46,973 nt of DNA from contig CASENM010000049.1 of assembly GCA_949289295.1 (NCBI GenBank), positions 1-46,973 on the forward strand, given 5' to 3'. The notes under the pieces were generated by a model. The model was given only the letters and a program-made list of their open reading frames with translations, did not search any database and had not been told where the DNA came from. Source of the stretch: an uncultured Bacteroides sp. (GTDB taxonomy: Bacteria > Bacteroidota > Bacteroidia > Bacteroidales > Bacteroidaceae). A program made the translations under genes and the position numbers. Positions 19,115 to 28,812 of the stretch are shown one piece after another; the stretch's first letter is position 1; each line of letters begins with the position of its first letter.

Positions 19115-19149
19115 AAAGGTCAGACATCGTACAGGTGTTTGACCTTTTT
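19115..19149 (+). terminator. Terminator of the ribosomal protein block
   Basis: AAAGGTCAGACA (19115-19126) pairs with TGTTTGACCTTT (19136-19147) with one G-T pair, followed by TT. It closes the operon that began at rpsL or rpsJ. Confidence 0.8.
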
Positions 19150-19205
19150 ATGTGATATGAGCATTGTAAGCATTCGGTTAACTACAGATATTGAAGCTTA
19201 TATAT

Positions 19206-19253
19206 AACAATAGTGACTGTCACTATGAACCTAATAGTGCAGTCGCTATTGTT
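19206..19253. repeat. Long imperfect inverted repeat beside the IS66 remnant
   Basis: A 21-base arm (19206-19226) matches a 20-base arm (19234-19253) in inverted orientation with a single-base gap, around a 7-base loop, followed by TTTTG. It could be a second terminator, a bidirectional terminator facing the transposase remnant, or an old insertion-sequence end. Confidence 0.6.
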
Positions 19254-19274
19254 TTGTTGAACCTATATGTTGCA

Positions 19275-19892
19275 TTAGCACTGGTTGCCAGATTCCTCCT
19301 CTTGTTTTGTCGATACCTTTTCCGGATGTTGTAGCTTCCATTTGTGTGGAAGTAGATTTATCAGTTCTTCATGAATTGCCTTTTTATAATAAGGCATTCG
19401 GGCAATGACATCATTCAGGTATTCCTTTGGGTTTATATCGTGTGCTTTACAGGTGGCCAGCAAGGAACAGACAACAGACATATTAGCAGCATCTTCGTGA
19501 TTGCCGTAGAAGAGATAATTCTTCCATCCCAAAGTTATCGGCCGGATGGCATTTTCGGCCGGATTGCTATCCCAAAGCAGGCGTCCGTCCTCCAATCATC
19601 TCATCATGTTGTACCAGTGGGTATAGGTATACGTGGCGGCTTTTCCGGTCTGGGAGTTGGGCTGTACCTGTGCCTTCCGTTTCCATTCACACCTTCATGG
19701 CATCCATGATAGGCCCAGCCAGTTCCCGGCGTTTCGCCTTGCGTTCATTGTACGACAGGCCACCTTGTCGCAGTAGCGCTCAATCCTGTATATATGCTGT
19801 ATCTGGGTCAGTCCATGTTTGGCCATCTCCCTGTTTTCATCCAGCGTTTGTTCAAAATGGTGGTGGTAGCCCGACAACGGGTCATCCGGCAA
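19275..19892 (-). pseudogene. IS66-family transposase (TnpC) C-terminal remnant
   Basis: Reading leftward from about 19595, the - strand encodes LEDGRLLWDSNPAENAIRPI, GWKNYLFYGNHEDAANMSVV and LLPHKW, which are the IS66 transposase C-terminal domain with its conserved glutamate in NPAENAIRP and the usual tail. Just upstream the codon expected to be Trp in MMRWLEDGRL is TGA. A second fragment (19695-19892) in another frame gives AKHGLTQIQHIYRIERY, the preceding IS66 segment. So the gene is broken by at least one stop and one frameshift, and its N-terminal two-thirds are missing. TnpA and TnpB of IS66 are absent. It is a dead remnant, possibly cut by the neighbouring IS30-like element. Confidence 0.85.
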
Positions 19893-19906
19893 TACAAAAT
19901 AAAAAA

Positions 19907-19930
19907 GGGAGACCGCCGTCTCCCGAGGAT
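19907..19930 (-). terminator. Hairpin with T-run on the - strand at the IS66/IS30 junction
   Basis: GGGAGAC (19907-19913) pairs with GTCTCCC (19918-19924), loop CGCC. Read on the - strand the stem is followed by TTTTTT (19906-19901), so it would stop leftward transcription between the two insertion-sequence remnants. Confidence 0.55.
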
Positions 19931-19953
19931 TAATTACTTTTGTATTGTCAATT

Positions 19954-20902
19954 ATGTATAAGCATTTAACCCGTGAGTAAAGGTACGCAATTTACCTGGG
20001 AAAACAAAAGGGTGAGACTCTGGAGATGATTGCTCGCCCCATAGGAGTCCACAAATCAACGGTAAGCCGTGAGATGAAACATAACTCCACGTCGAACGGC
20101 AAGTATGTATGGGATAAAGCCCACGACATGGCTGAGTCCCACCAGTGTCATACACCCGGCAACAGGAGGCTGGGCGGTGTGCTGAAGTGGCGCATTATTG
20201 AACTGATAAGGAACGGGCATTGGTCGCCAAGGCAGATATCCGGTCGTTTGAAGAAAGAGGGCATAAATGTGTCACATGAAGCCATTTACGCAATCATCCG
20301 CAAGGATAGGAGCGGTGGGCTTGCCTCCCATTGCCGCCAAGGATGATATACAGGCGCAAGGCCTCACGCAGGCATGAGACCAGGACTACGAACATCCGTA
20401 ACAGGGTAAGCATACACGAACGTCCGGCAGAAGCCGACGGGAAACGCTTCGGTGATCGGGAGACGGATCTCATCGTAGACAGGGACAGCAACGCCATACT
20501 GACGCTCACGGAGAGGAGCACGAACTTCCTGCTCATGGAAAAGCTCAGGCACGGGAGGAAGGCCGGACCTTTGGCAAAGGCCGTTTGGAGGCTGCTGCTG
20601 CCTTACAAGGGGGAGGCGCTGAAGTCCATCACCATGGACAACGGCAGCGAGTTCTCTGGGCATGAGTGGATAATCGAAAAGCTTCATGTCCCGGTGTTCT
20701 TCGCCGACTCATACTGCGCATGGAGAAAGGAGCCATTGAAAATGGAAACAAGCTGGTCAGGCAGTATATACCCAAGGGGATGGACATCAGTACGGTCACT
20801 GACGGAAAAATTGCCAGAATCAGGAAGAAAATCAATGCCAGGCCAAGGGAGAAACTCAATTTCATGACTCCGGCCGAGTGCTTTTTCAAGAATGTTTCGT
20901 AA
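19954..20902 (+). pseudogene. IS30-family transposase, inactivated
   Basis: The frame starting at ATG 19954 reads MYKHLTRE, then TAA at 19978 where the family has Gln, then RYAIYLGKQKGETLEMIARP and the helix-turn-helix IGVHKSTVSREMKHN of IS30 transposases. The reading frame slips near 20335 (after GGLASHCR) into NRVSIHERPAEADGKRFGD and the DDE-type block TLTERSTNF...KSITMDNGSEFSGHE, then slips again near 20730, after FADSYCAW, into IENGNKLVRQYIPKGMDIS and the normal end at 20902. One nonsense codon and two frameshifts make it dead. Bases 20903-20929 may be the right terminal repeat, but no matching inverted copy was found on the left. Confidence 0.88.
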
Positions 20903-20972
20903 TGTTGCACTTGCTGGTTGACTCTGCCCGTGCGTAAAAATGCACAATGATGTAGAAAAAAGCTATGAAAAA

Positions 20973-21004
20973 TTTGGCAGATAAAAAAATATGCCCTACC
21001 TTTG
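20973..21004 (+). promoter_or_regulatory. Promoter of tRNA-Pro
   Basis: TTTG at 20973-20976 and TACCTTTG at 20997-21004 with a 20-base gap fit the Bacteroidetes consensus very well. Transcription would start near 21011, 20 bases before the tRNA. Confidence 0.75.
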
Positions 21005-21030
21005 CATCGCAAACAAGAAAAACTTGCATT

Positions 21031-21103
21031 CGGAATGTAGCGCAGTTGGTAGCGCACTACGTTCGGGACGTAGGGGTCGGGCGTTCGAGTCGCCTCATTC
21101 CGA
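21031..21103 (+). tRNA. tRNA-Pro(CGG)
   Basis: The 73 bases fold as a full cloverleaf. The acceptor CGGAATG (21031-21037) pairs with CATTCCG (21096-21102). The anticodon arm is CTACG/CGTAG around TTCGGGA with anticodon CGG, which reads CCG proline codons. The T arm is GGGCG/CGCCT around TTCGAGT, and the discriminator is A21103. CCA is not encoded. A promoter precedes it and a terminator follows. Confidence 0.93.
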
Positions 21104-21104
21104 C

Positions 21105-21145
21105 AAATACGGCAGTCGATTCACTTCGGTTGCCGTATTTTTGTT
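21105..21145 (+). terminator. Terminator of tRNA-Pro
   Basis: AAATACGGCA (21105-21114) pairs perfectly with TGCCGTATTT (21131-21140), followed by TTGTTTG. It makes the tRNA a separate unit from rimP. Confidence 0.8.
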
Positions 21146-21183
21146 TGCGGGGCTTCTCATTTTGATGAATTTTCTGCTATTAT

Positions 21184-21214
21184 TTTGCTGTACAGTAGAT
21201 TATTTGTATCTTTG
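21184..21214 (+). promoter_or_regulatory. Promoter of the rimP-nusA-infB operon
   Basis: TTTG at 21184-21187 and TATCTTTG at 21207-21214 with a 19-base gap match the Bacteroidetes consensus. A start near 21221 leaves a leader of about 60 bases that contains an attenuator-like hairpin. Confidence 0.75.
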
Positions 21215-21235
21215 TAAGCGGATGGATGAAAGAGT

Positions 21236-21262
21236 GGAGGGGCATTGAAGCTCCTTTTTTTG
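21236..21262 (+). promoter_or_regulatory. Attenuator-like hairpin in the rimP leader
   Basis: GGGGC (21239-21243) pairs with GCTCC (21250-21254), extendable by A-T and G-T pairs, and is followed by seven T residues (21255-21261). This is a short intrinsic terminator inside the leader, between the promoter and the rimP start. It could let NusA or another factor tune operon transcription. Confidence 0.55.
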
Positions 21263-21282
21263 TTCTAATATAGTTGATATAC

Positions 21283-21750
21283 ATGATTGATAAAAATTTA
21301 GTTGTTCAGATTGTAAGTGAATGGTTGCAGGGTAAGGATTATTTTTTAGTGGATCTTACAGTGAACCCTGACGACCGAATTGTTGTAGAAATTGACCATG
21401 CTGAAGGCGTATGGATTGATGATTGTGTGGAGTTGAGCCAATACATAGAATCAAAGCTTGACCGTGATAAAGAAGATTATGAATTGGAAGTCGGCTCTGC
21501 TGGCATTGGGCAACCGTTTAAGGTAAAACAGCAGTATTTTGTGCATGTGGGCAGTGATGTGGAAGTGATGGATAAGACTGGGAAAAAATGGACAGGAGTC
21601 TTGTCTGGAGCGCAAGAAGATAGTTTTACGGTAAGGGTAGAAGTGAAGATAAAACCCGAGGGTGCTAAGCGTCCTAAGTTAATGCAGCAAGATGTGACTT
21701 TTGCATATGATGAGATAAAATACACCAAACATTTAATTAGCTTTAAATAA
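21283..21750 (+). CDS. rimP: Ribosome maturation factor RimP
   Basis: RimP binds free 30S subunits and aids their maturation. The protein from ATG 21283 has 155 residues with the family's segments DRIVVEIDHAEGVWIDDCVE (about 31-50), LSQYIES and the ELEVGSAGIGQPFKVKQQ block that precedes the C-terminal SH3-like domain. An in-frame TTG at 21274 would add three residues, but the ATG is the better start. It heads the rimP-nusA-infB operon, a conserved order, and lies 2 bases before nusA. Confidence 0.92.
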   Translation: MIDKNLVVQIVSEWLQGKDYFLVDLTVNPDDRIVVEIDHAEGVWIDDCVELSQYIESKLDRDKEDYELEVGSAGIGQPFKVKQQYFVHVGSDVEVMDKTGKKWTGVLSGAQEDSFTVRVEVKIKPEGAKRPKLMQQDVTFAYDEIKYTKHLISFK

Positions 21751-21752
21751 TT

Positions 21753-23012
21753 ATGGCCAAAAAAGAAGAAACAGCTAGTCTGGTTGACACATTCTCGGAA
21801 TTTAAGGAACTGAAAAATATAGACCGCACTACTATGGTGAGTGTGCTTGAAGAATCGTTCCGTAGTGTGATAGCGAAAATGTTCGGCACTGATGAGAATT
21901 ATGATGTAATAGTGAATCCGGATAAGGGTGATTTTGAAATCTGGAGAAATCGTGAGGTTGTGGCTGATAATGAACTGACCAATCCGAACATGCAAATTGC
22001 ATTGTCAGAAGCACGCAGAATTGACGCTTCTTATGAGGTGGGCGAGGAAGTAACTGATGAAGTGATATTCGAAAAATTTGGACGTCGTGCGATATTGAAT
22101 CTGCGTCAGACTTTGGCTTCGAAAATCCTTGAACTGGAAAAAGATAGTCTGTATAATAAATATATCGACAAGGTAGGGACTGTAGTTAGTGCAGAGGTGT
22201 ACCAGATATGGAAAAAGGAGATTCTTTTGCTTGATGATGAAGGTAATGAATTGCTTCTTCCGAAAACCGAACAGATTCCGAGTGACTTTTATCGGAAAGG
22301 AGAAACAGTGCGGGCTGTAGTAGCACGTGTGGATAACCGTAATAATAATCCTAAGATTATTTTGAGCCGTACTTCTCCCGTTTTCTTGCAGCGTTTGTTC
22401 GAGCAGGAAGTGCCTGAAATCAATGATGGACTGATTACGATAAAAAAAATAGCTCGAATCCCGGGTGAACGTGCTAAGATAGCCGTTGAATCGTATGATG
22501 AGCGTATTGATCCTGTAGGTGCTTGTGTGGGAGTGAAAGGTTCACGTATTCATGGAATTGTACGTGAATTGCGTAATGAAAATATTGATGTTATTAATTA
22601 TACATCTAATATCCAGCTATTTATTCAACGCTCTTTAAGTCCTGCCAAGATTTCTTCCATATTGCTTCATGAGGATGAGAAGAAAGCTGAAGTTTATTTG
22701 AAGCCGGAAGAGGTCTCATTGGCTATTGGTAAAGGCGGTTTGAATATTAAACTGGCGAGTATGCTCACCGAATATACTATAGATGTATATCGCGAAACGG
22801 GTGGAGATACTACTGATGACGAGGATATCTATCTTGATGAATTTAAGGATGAGATAGACGAATGGGTGATAAATGCAATAAAAAGCATTGGTCTCGATAC
22901 GGCTAAGGCTGTACTGAATGCTCCTCGAGAAATGTTGATTGAACAGGCTGATTTGGAGGAGAATACGGTAGATGACGTAATTAGGGTGTTGAAGGCGGAA
23001 TTTGAGAAATAA
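21753..23012 (+). CDS. nusA: Transcription termination/antitermination factor NusA
   Basis: NusA binds RNA polymerase and promotes pausing, termination and antitermination. The 419-residue protein has the N-terminal polymerase-binding domain, an S1 domain (about 135-200, GTVVSAEVYQIWKKEILLL), and two KH domains with SYDERIDPVGACVGVKGSRI (about 246-265) and the second GxxG in IGKGGLNIKLA. It lacks the two C-terminal acidic repeats of the E. coli protein, as expected outside the Gammaproteobacteria. It starts 2 bases after rimP. Confidence 0.97.
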   Translation: MAKKEETASLVDTFSEFKELKNIDRTTMVSVLEESFRSVIAKMFGTDENYDVIVNPDKGDFEIWRNREVVADNELTNPNMQIALSEARRIDASYEVGEEVTDEVIFEKFGRRAILNLRQTLASKILELEKDSLYNKYIDKVGTVVSAEVYQIWKKEILLLDDEGNELLLPKTEQIPSDFYRKGETVRAVVARVDNRNNNPKIILSRTSPVFLQRLFEQEVPEINDGLITIKKIARIPGERAKIAVESYDERIDPVGACVGVKGSRIHGIVRELRNENIDVINYTSNIQLFIQRSLSPAKISSILLHEDEKKAEVYLKPEEVSLAIGKGGLNIKLASMLTEYTIDVYRETGGDTTDDEDIYLDEFKDEIDEWVINAIKSIGLDTAKAVLNAPREMLIEQADLEENTVDDVIRVLKAEFEK

Positions 23013-23084
23013 CGGGTAGTCCGTGATGCAGATGCGCCCGGAATTGAAGACTGTTAGGTCTGATATCCATAAAAAATATCGTTT

Positions 23085-25946
23085 ATGACAATAAGATTAA
23101 ATAAGGTTACAAGAGATTTGAATGTAGGAATTTCCACCGTGGTGGATTTTCTGCAGAAGAAGGGCTATCCGGTGGAGGCCAGCCCTAACGCAAAGATTAC
23201 GGAAGAGCAATATGCCGCATTGGTAAAGGAATTCAGCCGGGATAAGGACCTGAAAATTGAATCGGAAAAAATAATCCAAGAGCGACAGAACAAGGAGCGT
23301 AACAAAGCTTCAATTTCTATTGAAGACGTGCATGGGGAACGGAAAGGGGCAGAAGTGTCTGAGACTGTAGTTCCTGATGATATACGGCCCAGATTGAAGA
23401 CGGTAGGTAAGATTGATTTGGATGCTATAGGGAGAAAGCGGTCTGCATCTGTCCAAGTGACGGAAGGGATTGCAGGTGCAGAATCACAGGTGCCAACTCC
23501 CGTAGAAGGTGGAGATAAGAATCTTTCTATATCCTCGGTAGAGGCTGTAGAGGCGGATCATGCTGAAGTTGAAGCTGGAGGACAGTCGGAGAAATCAGCC
23601 GATAAGCCTTCTTCAGAAGTGGAGTCTGATAATGAGGTGTTCAAACTTCGTCCGACAGAATTTAAGTCAAAAATTAATGTAGTGGGGCAGATTGATTTGG
23701 CTGCTCTTAATCAGTCTACGCGTCCTAAGAAGAAATCCAAAGAAGAAAAACGCAAAGAGCGTGAAGAAAAAGACAGACAACGCCAGGAGCAGCGTAGACA
23801 GATGAAAGATGCCATTATAAAAGAAATTCGTAAGGGTGATGATAAGGCTGACAAGCTTGCTGCTGATGAAGGTAATGCAAAAAAGAAAAAGCGCAACCGT
23901 ATCGGTAAGGAGCGTGTAGATATTACGAATTTGACAGTGAGCGGTACATCTGGCGGTAAGGAGCGTCCTTCCCGGAATGTGGCTCAGGCTCAAAGTGGCA
24001 AGCATGGTAAAGATCGGTTCAAAAAAACCTCTATGAAGCAGGAGGTGAGTGATGAGGATGTAGCCAAGCAAGTAAAGGAGACGCTTGCTCGTTTGACCGG
24101 TAAGGGTAAGAGTAAGGCGGCAAAATATCGTAAGGAAAAACGTGAGAATATTCAGAATCGCCAATTGGAGCAGGAAGAGTTGCAACAGGAGGAGAGTAAA
24201 GTGCTGAAGCTGACCGAGTTTGTTACGGCAAATGAGCTGGCTAGCATGATGGATGTATCTGTTACTCAGGTTATATCTACTTGTATGAGTGTAGGTATTA
24301 TGGTATCTATCAATCAGCGCTTGGATGCAGAAACTATTAATCTGGTAGCAGAGGAATTTGGTTTCCGTACGGAATATGTAAGTGCTGATGTGGCTCAAGC
24401 TGTGGAAGAGGAAGCTGATGCAGAGGAGGATTTGGTTCCTCGTCCACCTATTGTAACTGTGATGGGTCATGTAGACCATGGAAAGACATCGTTGCTTGAC
24501 TATATCCGTAAGGCAAATGTGATTGCTGGTGAGGCTGGAGGTATTACGCAGCATATCGGTGCTTATAATGTGCGGCTTGAAGATGGACGGCATATTACGT
24601 TCCTTGATACTCCTGGGCATGAGGCATTTACAGCTATGCGTGCCCGTGGTGCAAAAGTTACCGATGTGGCTATCATTATTGTTGCAGCCGATGATGACGT
24701 GATGCCGCAGACAAAAGAGGCTATCAATCATGCTATGGCGGCTGGCGTACCTATTGTATTTGCCATTAACAAGATAGACAAGCCGAATGCAAATCCTGAC
24801 AAGATAAAGGAGGAACTGGCTAACATGAACTTCCTGGTTGAAGAATGGGGCGGAAAATATCAGTCGCAGGATATTTCGGCTAAGAAAGGTATAGGTGTGA
24901 AAGAATTGCTGGAAAAAGTCCTTCTTGAAGCAGAAATGCTTGATTTGAAAGCTAATCCTAACCGTAAGGCTACAGGATCTATTATCGAATCATCATTGGA
25001 TAGAGGACGTGGATATGTAGCTACAGTACTTGTTTCCAACGGTACATTGCATGTCGGTGACATTGTATTGGCTGGTACATCTTATGGAAAAGTGAAGGCG
25101 ATGTTTAACGAGCGTAATCAGCGTATGAAGCAAGCTGGTCCGTCTGAACCTGTATTGATTCTGGGATTGAACGGAGCTCCTGCTGCAGGGGATACGTTCC
25201 ACGTGTTTGAAACTGAGCAGGAGGCCCGTGAGATAGCTAACAGACGTGAGCAGTTGCAGCGTGAACAGGGCTTGCGTACGCAGAAGATGCTTACCCTTGA
25301 TGAAGTAGGACGTCGTCTTGCATTAGGAGACTTCCATGAGCTGAATGTAATTGTCAAAGGTGATGTGGACGGTTCGGTAGAAGCTTTGAGCGATTCGTTG
25401 ATAAAACTGTCTACAGAACAGATTCAAGTGAACGTTATTCATAAGGGAGTGGGACAGATTTCAGAATCGGATGTTTCGTTGGCTGCCGCTTCTAATGCAA
25501 TTATTGTGGGTTTCCAGGTTCGCCCGTCTGGTAATGCGGCTAAGCTTGCCGAGCAGGAGGGAGTAGATATCCGTAAATACTCTGTTATCTATGATGCTAT
25601 CGAGGAAGTAAAATCAGCGATGGAAGGTATGTTGGCTCCGACGTTGAAGGAACAGGTAACTGCGACTCTTGAAGTGCGTGAAGTGTTCAATATCAGTAAG
25701 GTCGGTATGGTAGCCGGAGCAATGGTGAAGACTGGTAAGGTTAAGCGTACAGACAAGGCACGTTTAATCCGCGATGGTATTGTAGTGTATACGGGTGCTG
25801 TGAATGCCCTTAAGCGTTTTAAAGATGACGTGAAAGAGGTTGGTACGAATTTTGAATGTGGTATCAGTCTTACTAATTGTAATGACCTGAAAGTGGGTGA
25901 TGTGATAGAGACATACGAAGAAGTGGAGGTGAAACAAACTCTCTGA
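23085..25946 (+). CDS. infB: Translation initiation factor IF-2
   Basis: IF-2 is the GTPase that brings fMet-tRNA to the 30S subunit and promotes subunit joining. The 953-residue protein has an IF2-N domain at residues 1-50 and a long charged, low-complexity region (about 60-440, lysine- and glutamate-rich, probably disordered), which accounts for its size. A second IF2-N-like segment precedes the G domain. That domain has G1 GHVDHGKT at 461-468, G2 [11 protein letters not shown]3 DTPGHEAF and G4 NKIDK, followed by domains II-IV. It follows nusA after 72 bases. Confidence 0.97.
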   Translation: MTIRLNKVTRDLNVGISTVVDFLQKKGYPVEASPNAKITEEQYAALVKEFSRDKDLKIESEKIIQERQNKERNKASISIEDVHGERKGAEVSETVVPDDIRPRLKTVGKIDLDAIGRKRSASVQVTEGIAGAESQVPTPVEGGDKNLSISSVEAVEADHAEVEAGGQSEKSADKPSSEVESDNEVFKLRPTEFKSKINVVGQIDLAALNQSTRPKKKSKEEKRKEREEKDRQRQEQRRQMKDAIIKEIRKGDDKADKLAADEGNAKKKKRNRIGKERVDITNLTVSGTSGGKERPSRNVAQAQSGKHGKDRFKKTSMKQEVSDEDVAKQVKETLARLTGKGKSKAAKYRKEKRENIQNRQLEQEELQQEESKVLKLTEFVTANELASMMDVSVTQVISTCMSVGIMVSINQRLDAETINLVAEEFGFRTEYVSADVAQAVEEEADAEEDLVPRPPIVTVMGHVDHGKTSLLDYIRKANVIAGEAGGITQHIGAYNVRLEDGRHITFLDTPGHEAFTAMRARGAKVTDVAIIIVAADDDVMPQTKEAINHAMAAGVPIVFAINKIDKPNANPDKIKEELANMNFLVEEWGGKYQSQDISAKKGIGVKELLEKVLLEAEMLDLKANPNRKATGSIIESSLDRGRGYVATVLVSNGTLHVGDIVLAGTSYGKVKAMFNERNQRMKQAGPSEPVLILGLNGAPAAGDTFHVFETEQEAREIANRREQLQREQGLRTQKMLTLDEVGRRLALGDFHELNVIVKGDVDGSVEALSDSLIKLSTEQIQVNVIHKGVGQISESDVSLAAASNAIIVGFQVRPSGNAAKLAEQEGVDIRKYSVIYDAIEEVKSAMEGMLAPTLKEQVTATLEVREVFNISKVGMVAGAMVKTGKVKRTDKARLIRDGIVVYTGAVNALKRFKDDVKEVGTNFECGISLTNCNDLKVGDVIETYEEVEVKQTL

Positions 25947-25980
25947 TATTCGTTCGTTTCATGATATAAGGATGAAAAAG

Positions 25981-26038
25981 TGCAGGTTACACCGACTTCA
26001 CAGATAGGCTTGCTTCCGTGTGGTCTGTGTAGTCTGCA
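25981..26038. repeat. Inverted repeat between infB and the CvpA-like gene
   Basis: TGCAG (25981-25985), GAC (25994-25996) and CACAGA (25999-26004) pair in order with TCTGTG (26024-26029), GTC (26032-26034) and CTGCA (26034-26038). The core CACAGA/TCTGTG also appears in hairpins at 32867-32921 and 43073-43122, suggesting a dispersed intergenic element. Confidence 0.5.
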
Positions 26039-26054
26039 TTTGTTACTTTAAGAT

Positions 26055-26567
26055 ATGGATTCACTTGATTGGATAATATTGATTATTCTAAGTATTGGTG
26101 TTGTACGGGGACTTCTCAAAGGTCTCCTTGTACAGTTGGCTTCATTGGCAGGGCTGATAGGAGGTTTGTTTGTGGCGCGTGCGTTGTATGTTCGTGTAGG
26201 TGAGCAGATGGCTGAAGTTATAGGAACCTCAGTGACTTTTGCTCAGATTCTTTCCTTCTTGCTCATTTGGTTTCTGGTCCCGACATTACTTTCCATATTT
26301 GCATCCTTGATGACTCGTGTGGTCGGAGCTGTGCATTTGGGAGGTATCAATCGTTTGCTCGGAGCGTGTTTGGGAGTCGTGAAATATGCGTTGTTCCTCG
26401 GGCTGATAATTCATTTCTTGGAATTTGTTGATTCTGAAGATACATTAATTCATGAAACTTCGAAGCAAAGTTCTTTGTTATATTATCCCTTGTCGGAATT
26501 TTCCGGCGCATTTTTTCCTGTAGCTCGAAGAACAGCGCAGGATTTGATAGAAACAACTGATTTATAA
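26055..26567 (+). CDS. CvpA family membrane protein
   Basis: The 170-residue protein has four predicted transmembrane segments: residues 5-20, 26-46, 63-85 and 105-125. The opening MDSLDWIILIILSIGVVRGL and the GLLVQLASLAGLIGGLFVAR segment are typical of the CvpA/colicin V production family, whose members are inner-membrane proteins of uncertain function. It lies between infB and sufB, 9 bases before the latter, and is probably co-transcribed with the suf genes. Because colicin production is irrelevant here, no gene symbol is assigned. Confidence 0.82.
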   Translation: MDSLDWIILIILSIGVVRGLLKGLLVQLASLAGLIGGLFVARALYVRVGEQMAEVIGTSVTFAQILSFLLIWFLVPTLLSIFASLMTRVVGAVHLGGINRLLGACLGVVKYALFLGLIIHFLEFVDSEDTLIHETSKQSSLLYYPLSEFSGAFFPVARRTAQDLIETTDL

Positions 26568-26576
26568 GATATAGAT

Positions 26577-28028
26577 ATGCAGATAGAACCCAATGAGTAT
26601 GTGAAAGGACTGACGCAGGAGAAGTATAAGTATGGCTTTACAACGGATGTCCACACTGATATTATTGAAAAAGGATTGAATGAGGATGTGGTCAGGCTGA
26701 TATCTTCCAAGAAAAAAGAGCCCGACTGGCTGTTGGAATTTCGTTTGAAGGCTTTCCGTTATTGGGAAACATTGGAGATGCCTAAGTGGGCTCATTTGAA
26801 TATCCCTGAGATAGACTATCAGGCGATTTCTTATTATGCAGATCCGACAAGGAAAAAAGATGGTCCAAAGTCGGTAGATGAGATTGATCCGGAATTGTTG
26901 AAGACGTTTGACAAGCTTGGAATACCTCTTGAGGAGAGATTGGCTTTGAGCGGTATGGCCGTAGATGCTGTGATGGATTCCGTTTCTGTCAAGACAACGT
27001 TTAAGGAAACATTGCTGGAAAAAGGCATTATTTTTTGTTCCATCAGTGAGGCTGTGAGAGAACATCCTGATTTGGTGAGGAAATATTTAGGGTCGGTTGT
27101 CGGTTATCGTGACAATTTCTTTGCCGCATTGAATTCGGCTGTGTTCAGTGACGGATCATTTGTTTATATTCCGAAAGGGGTTCGCTGTCCGATGGAACTT
27201 TCTACTTATTTTCGTATTAATGCAGCCAATACAGGACAGTTTGAACGTACACTGATAATTGCTGATGATGATAGTTATGTTTCCTATCTGGAAGGATGTA
27301 CGGCACCTATGCGTGACGAGAATCAGCTTCACGCGGCTATTGTGGAGATAGTGGTGCTCGACCGTGCTGAGGTAAAATATTCTACCGTACAGAACTGGTA
27401 TCCTGGAGATGCTGAGGGGAATGGTGGTGTGTATAACTTCGTTACCAAGCGAGGTAACTGTAAAGGTGTTGGCAGTAAACTCTCTTGGACACAAGTGGAG
27501 ACAGGCTCTGCTATTACATGGAAATATCCTAGTTGTATACTTACAGGAGATAATTCGACTGCTGAATTCTACTCTGTGGCTGTGACCAATCATTTTCAGC
27601 AGGCTGATACAGGTACAAAAATGATTCATCTTGGTAGAAATACGCGTTCTACTATTGTAAGTAAAGGTATTAGTGCCGGGAAGAGTCAGAATTCGTATCG
27701 GGGATTGGTGCGTGTAGCTGAGCGTGCAGACAATGCACGTAACTATAGCCAGTGTGATTCCTTGTTGCTTGGCAGCCTGTGTGGGGCACATACATTCCCT
27801 TATATGGATATTCACAATGAGACGGCTGTGGTGGAGCATGAAGCTACCACTTCGAAAATTTCTGAGGATCAGATTTTCTATTGTAATCAACGGGGAATCC
27901 CTACTGAAGATGCTGTAGGACTGATTGTCAACGGTTATGCGAAAGAAGTTCTTAATAAATTGCCGATGGAATTTGCGGTAGAGGCTCAAAAGTTGTTATC
28001 CGTTTCATTGGAAGGCAGTGTCGGATAA
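26577..28028 (+). CDS. sufB: Fe-S cluster assembly scaffold SufB
   Basis: SufB is the scaffold on which SufBCD builds Fe-S clusters. The 483-residue protein shows the SufB N-terminal region ([20 protein letters not shown], about 39-58) and the beta-helix core with [37 protein letters not shown] (containing conserved Cys) and the C-terminal [20 protein letters not shown] block. The length is standard. It begins the sufB-C-D-S run and starts 9 bases after the CvpA-like gene. Confidence 0.96.
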   Translation: MQIEPNEYVKGLTQEKYKYGFTTDVHTDIIEKGLNEDVVRLISSKKKEPDWLLEFRLKAFRYWETLEMPKWAHLNIPEIDYQAISYYADPTRKKDGPKSVDEIDPELLKTFDKLGIPLEERLALSGMAVDAVMDSVSVKTTFKETLLEKGIIFCSISEAVREHPDLVRKYLGSVVGYRDNFFAALNSAVFSDGSFVYIPKGVRCPMELSTYFRINAANTGQFERTLIIADDDSYVSYLEGCTAPMRDENQLHAAIVEIVVLDRAEVKYSTVQNWYPGDAEGNGGVYNFVTKRGNCKGVGSKLSWTQVETGSAITWKYPSCILTGDNSTAEFYSVAVTNHFQQADTGTKMIHLGRNTRSTIVSKGISAGKSQNSYRGLVRVAERADNARNYSQCDSLLLGSLCGAHTFPYMDIHNETAVVEHEATTSKISEDQIFYCNQRGIPTEDAVGLIVNGYAKEVLNKLPMEFAVEAQKLLSVSLEGSVG

Positions 28029-28059
28029 TGGCGAAGGGCCAGTAAAAAAATAATGGATT

Positions 28060-28812
28060 ATGTTAGAGATTAAAGATTTGCATGCCAGCATAAATGGCAA
28101 AGAGATATTGAAAGGTATTAACCTGACTGTAAAGTCGGGTGAGGTACATGCGATAATGGGACCTAACGGTTCGGGGAAAAGTACATTGAGCAATGTATTG
28201 GTCGGTCATCCGGCTTATGAGGTGACAAAAGGGACAGTGACTTTTGACGGAAAAGATTTGTTGGCGTTGAGCCCGGCTGACCGTAGTCATGAAGGCTTGT
28301 TTCTTTCTTTTCAATATCCCGTGGAGATTCCCGGGGTGAGTATGGTCAACTTTATGCGTACGGCTGTCAATGAACAGCGGAAATATAGAGGGTTGTCTCC
28401 TTTGACGGCCAGTGAGTTCTTGAAGCTGATGCGTCAGAAACGTGAAATTGTTGAGCTTGACAGCAAGTTGGCCAACCGCTCGGTGAATGAAGGCTTCTCG
28501 GGTGGAGAAAAGAAACGGAACGAGATTTTCCAGATGGCTATGTTGGAACCGAAGTTGAGCATTCTTGATGAAACGGATTCCGGACTTGATATTGATGCCT
28601 TGCGAATCGTAGCTGAGGGTGTAAACAAATTGAAGACGCCTGAAACGAGTTGTATCGTTATTACACACTACCAACGTCTGCTGGATTATATTAAGCCAGA
28701 CATTGTTCATGTATTATATAAAGGCCGTATTGTGAAGACTGCCGGTCCGGAACTGGCATTGGAGCTGGAAGAAAAAGGTTACGATTGGATTAAGAGAGAA
28801 CTAGGGGAATGA
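28060..28812 (+). CDS. sufC: Fe-S assembly ATPase SufC
   Basis: SufC is the ABC-type ATPase that drives the SufBCD scaffold. The 250-residue protein has Walker A GPNGSGKS at 34-41, the signature FSGGEKKR at 146-153 and Walker B LSILDE at 166-171, followed by the D-loop DSGLDID. It has no membrane domain, as expected. Its TGA stop overlaps the sufD start as ATGA (28809-28812), showing translational coupling. Confidence 0.97.
   Translation: MLEIKDLHASINGKEILKGINLTVKSGEVHAIMGPNGSGKSTLSNVLVGHPAYEVTKGTVTFDGKDLLALSPADRSHEGLFLSFQYPVEIPGVSMVNFMRTAVNEQRKYRGLSPLTASEFLKLMRQKREIVELDSKLANRSVNEGFSGGEKKRNEIFQMAMLEPKLSILDETDSGLDIDALRIVAEGVNKLKTPETSCIVITHYQRLLDYIKPDIVHVLYKGRIVKTAGPELALELEEKGYDWIKRELGE

Noticed and set aside
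23667-24731. Long - strand open frame opposite infB (354 codons)
   Set aside because: It is entirely antisense to the well-supported infB coding region. The Lys/Glu-rich stretch of IF-2 avoids stops on the opposite strand, and the product is rich in Ser, Thr, Leu and His without a domain.
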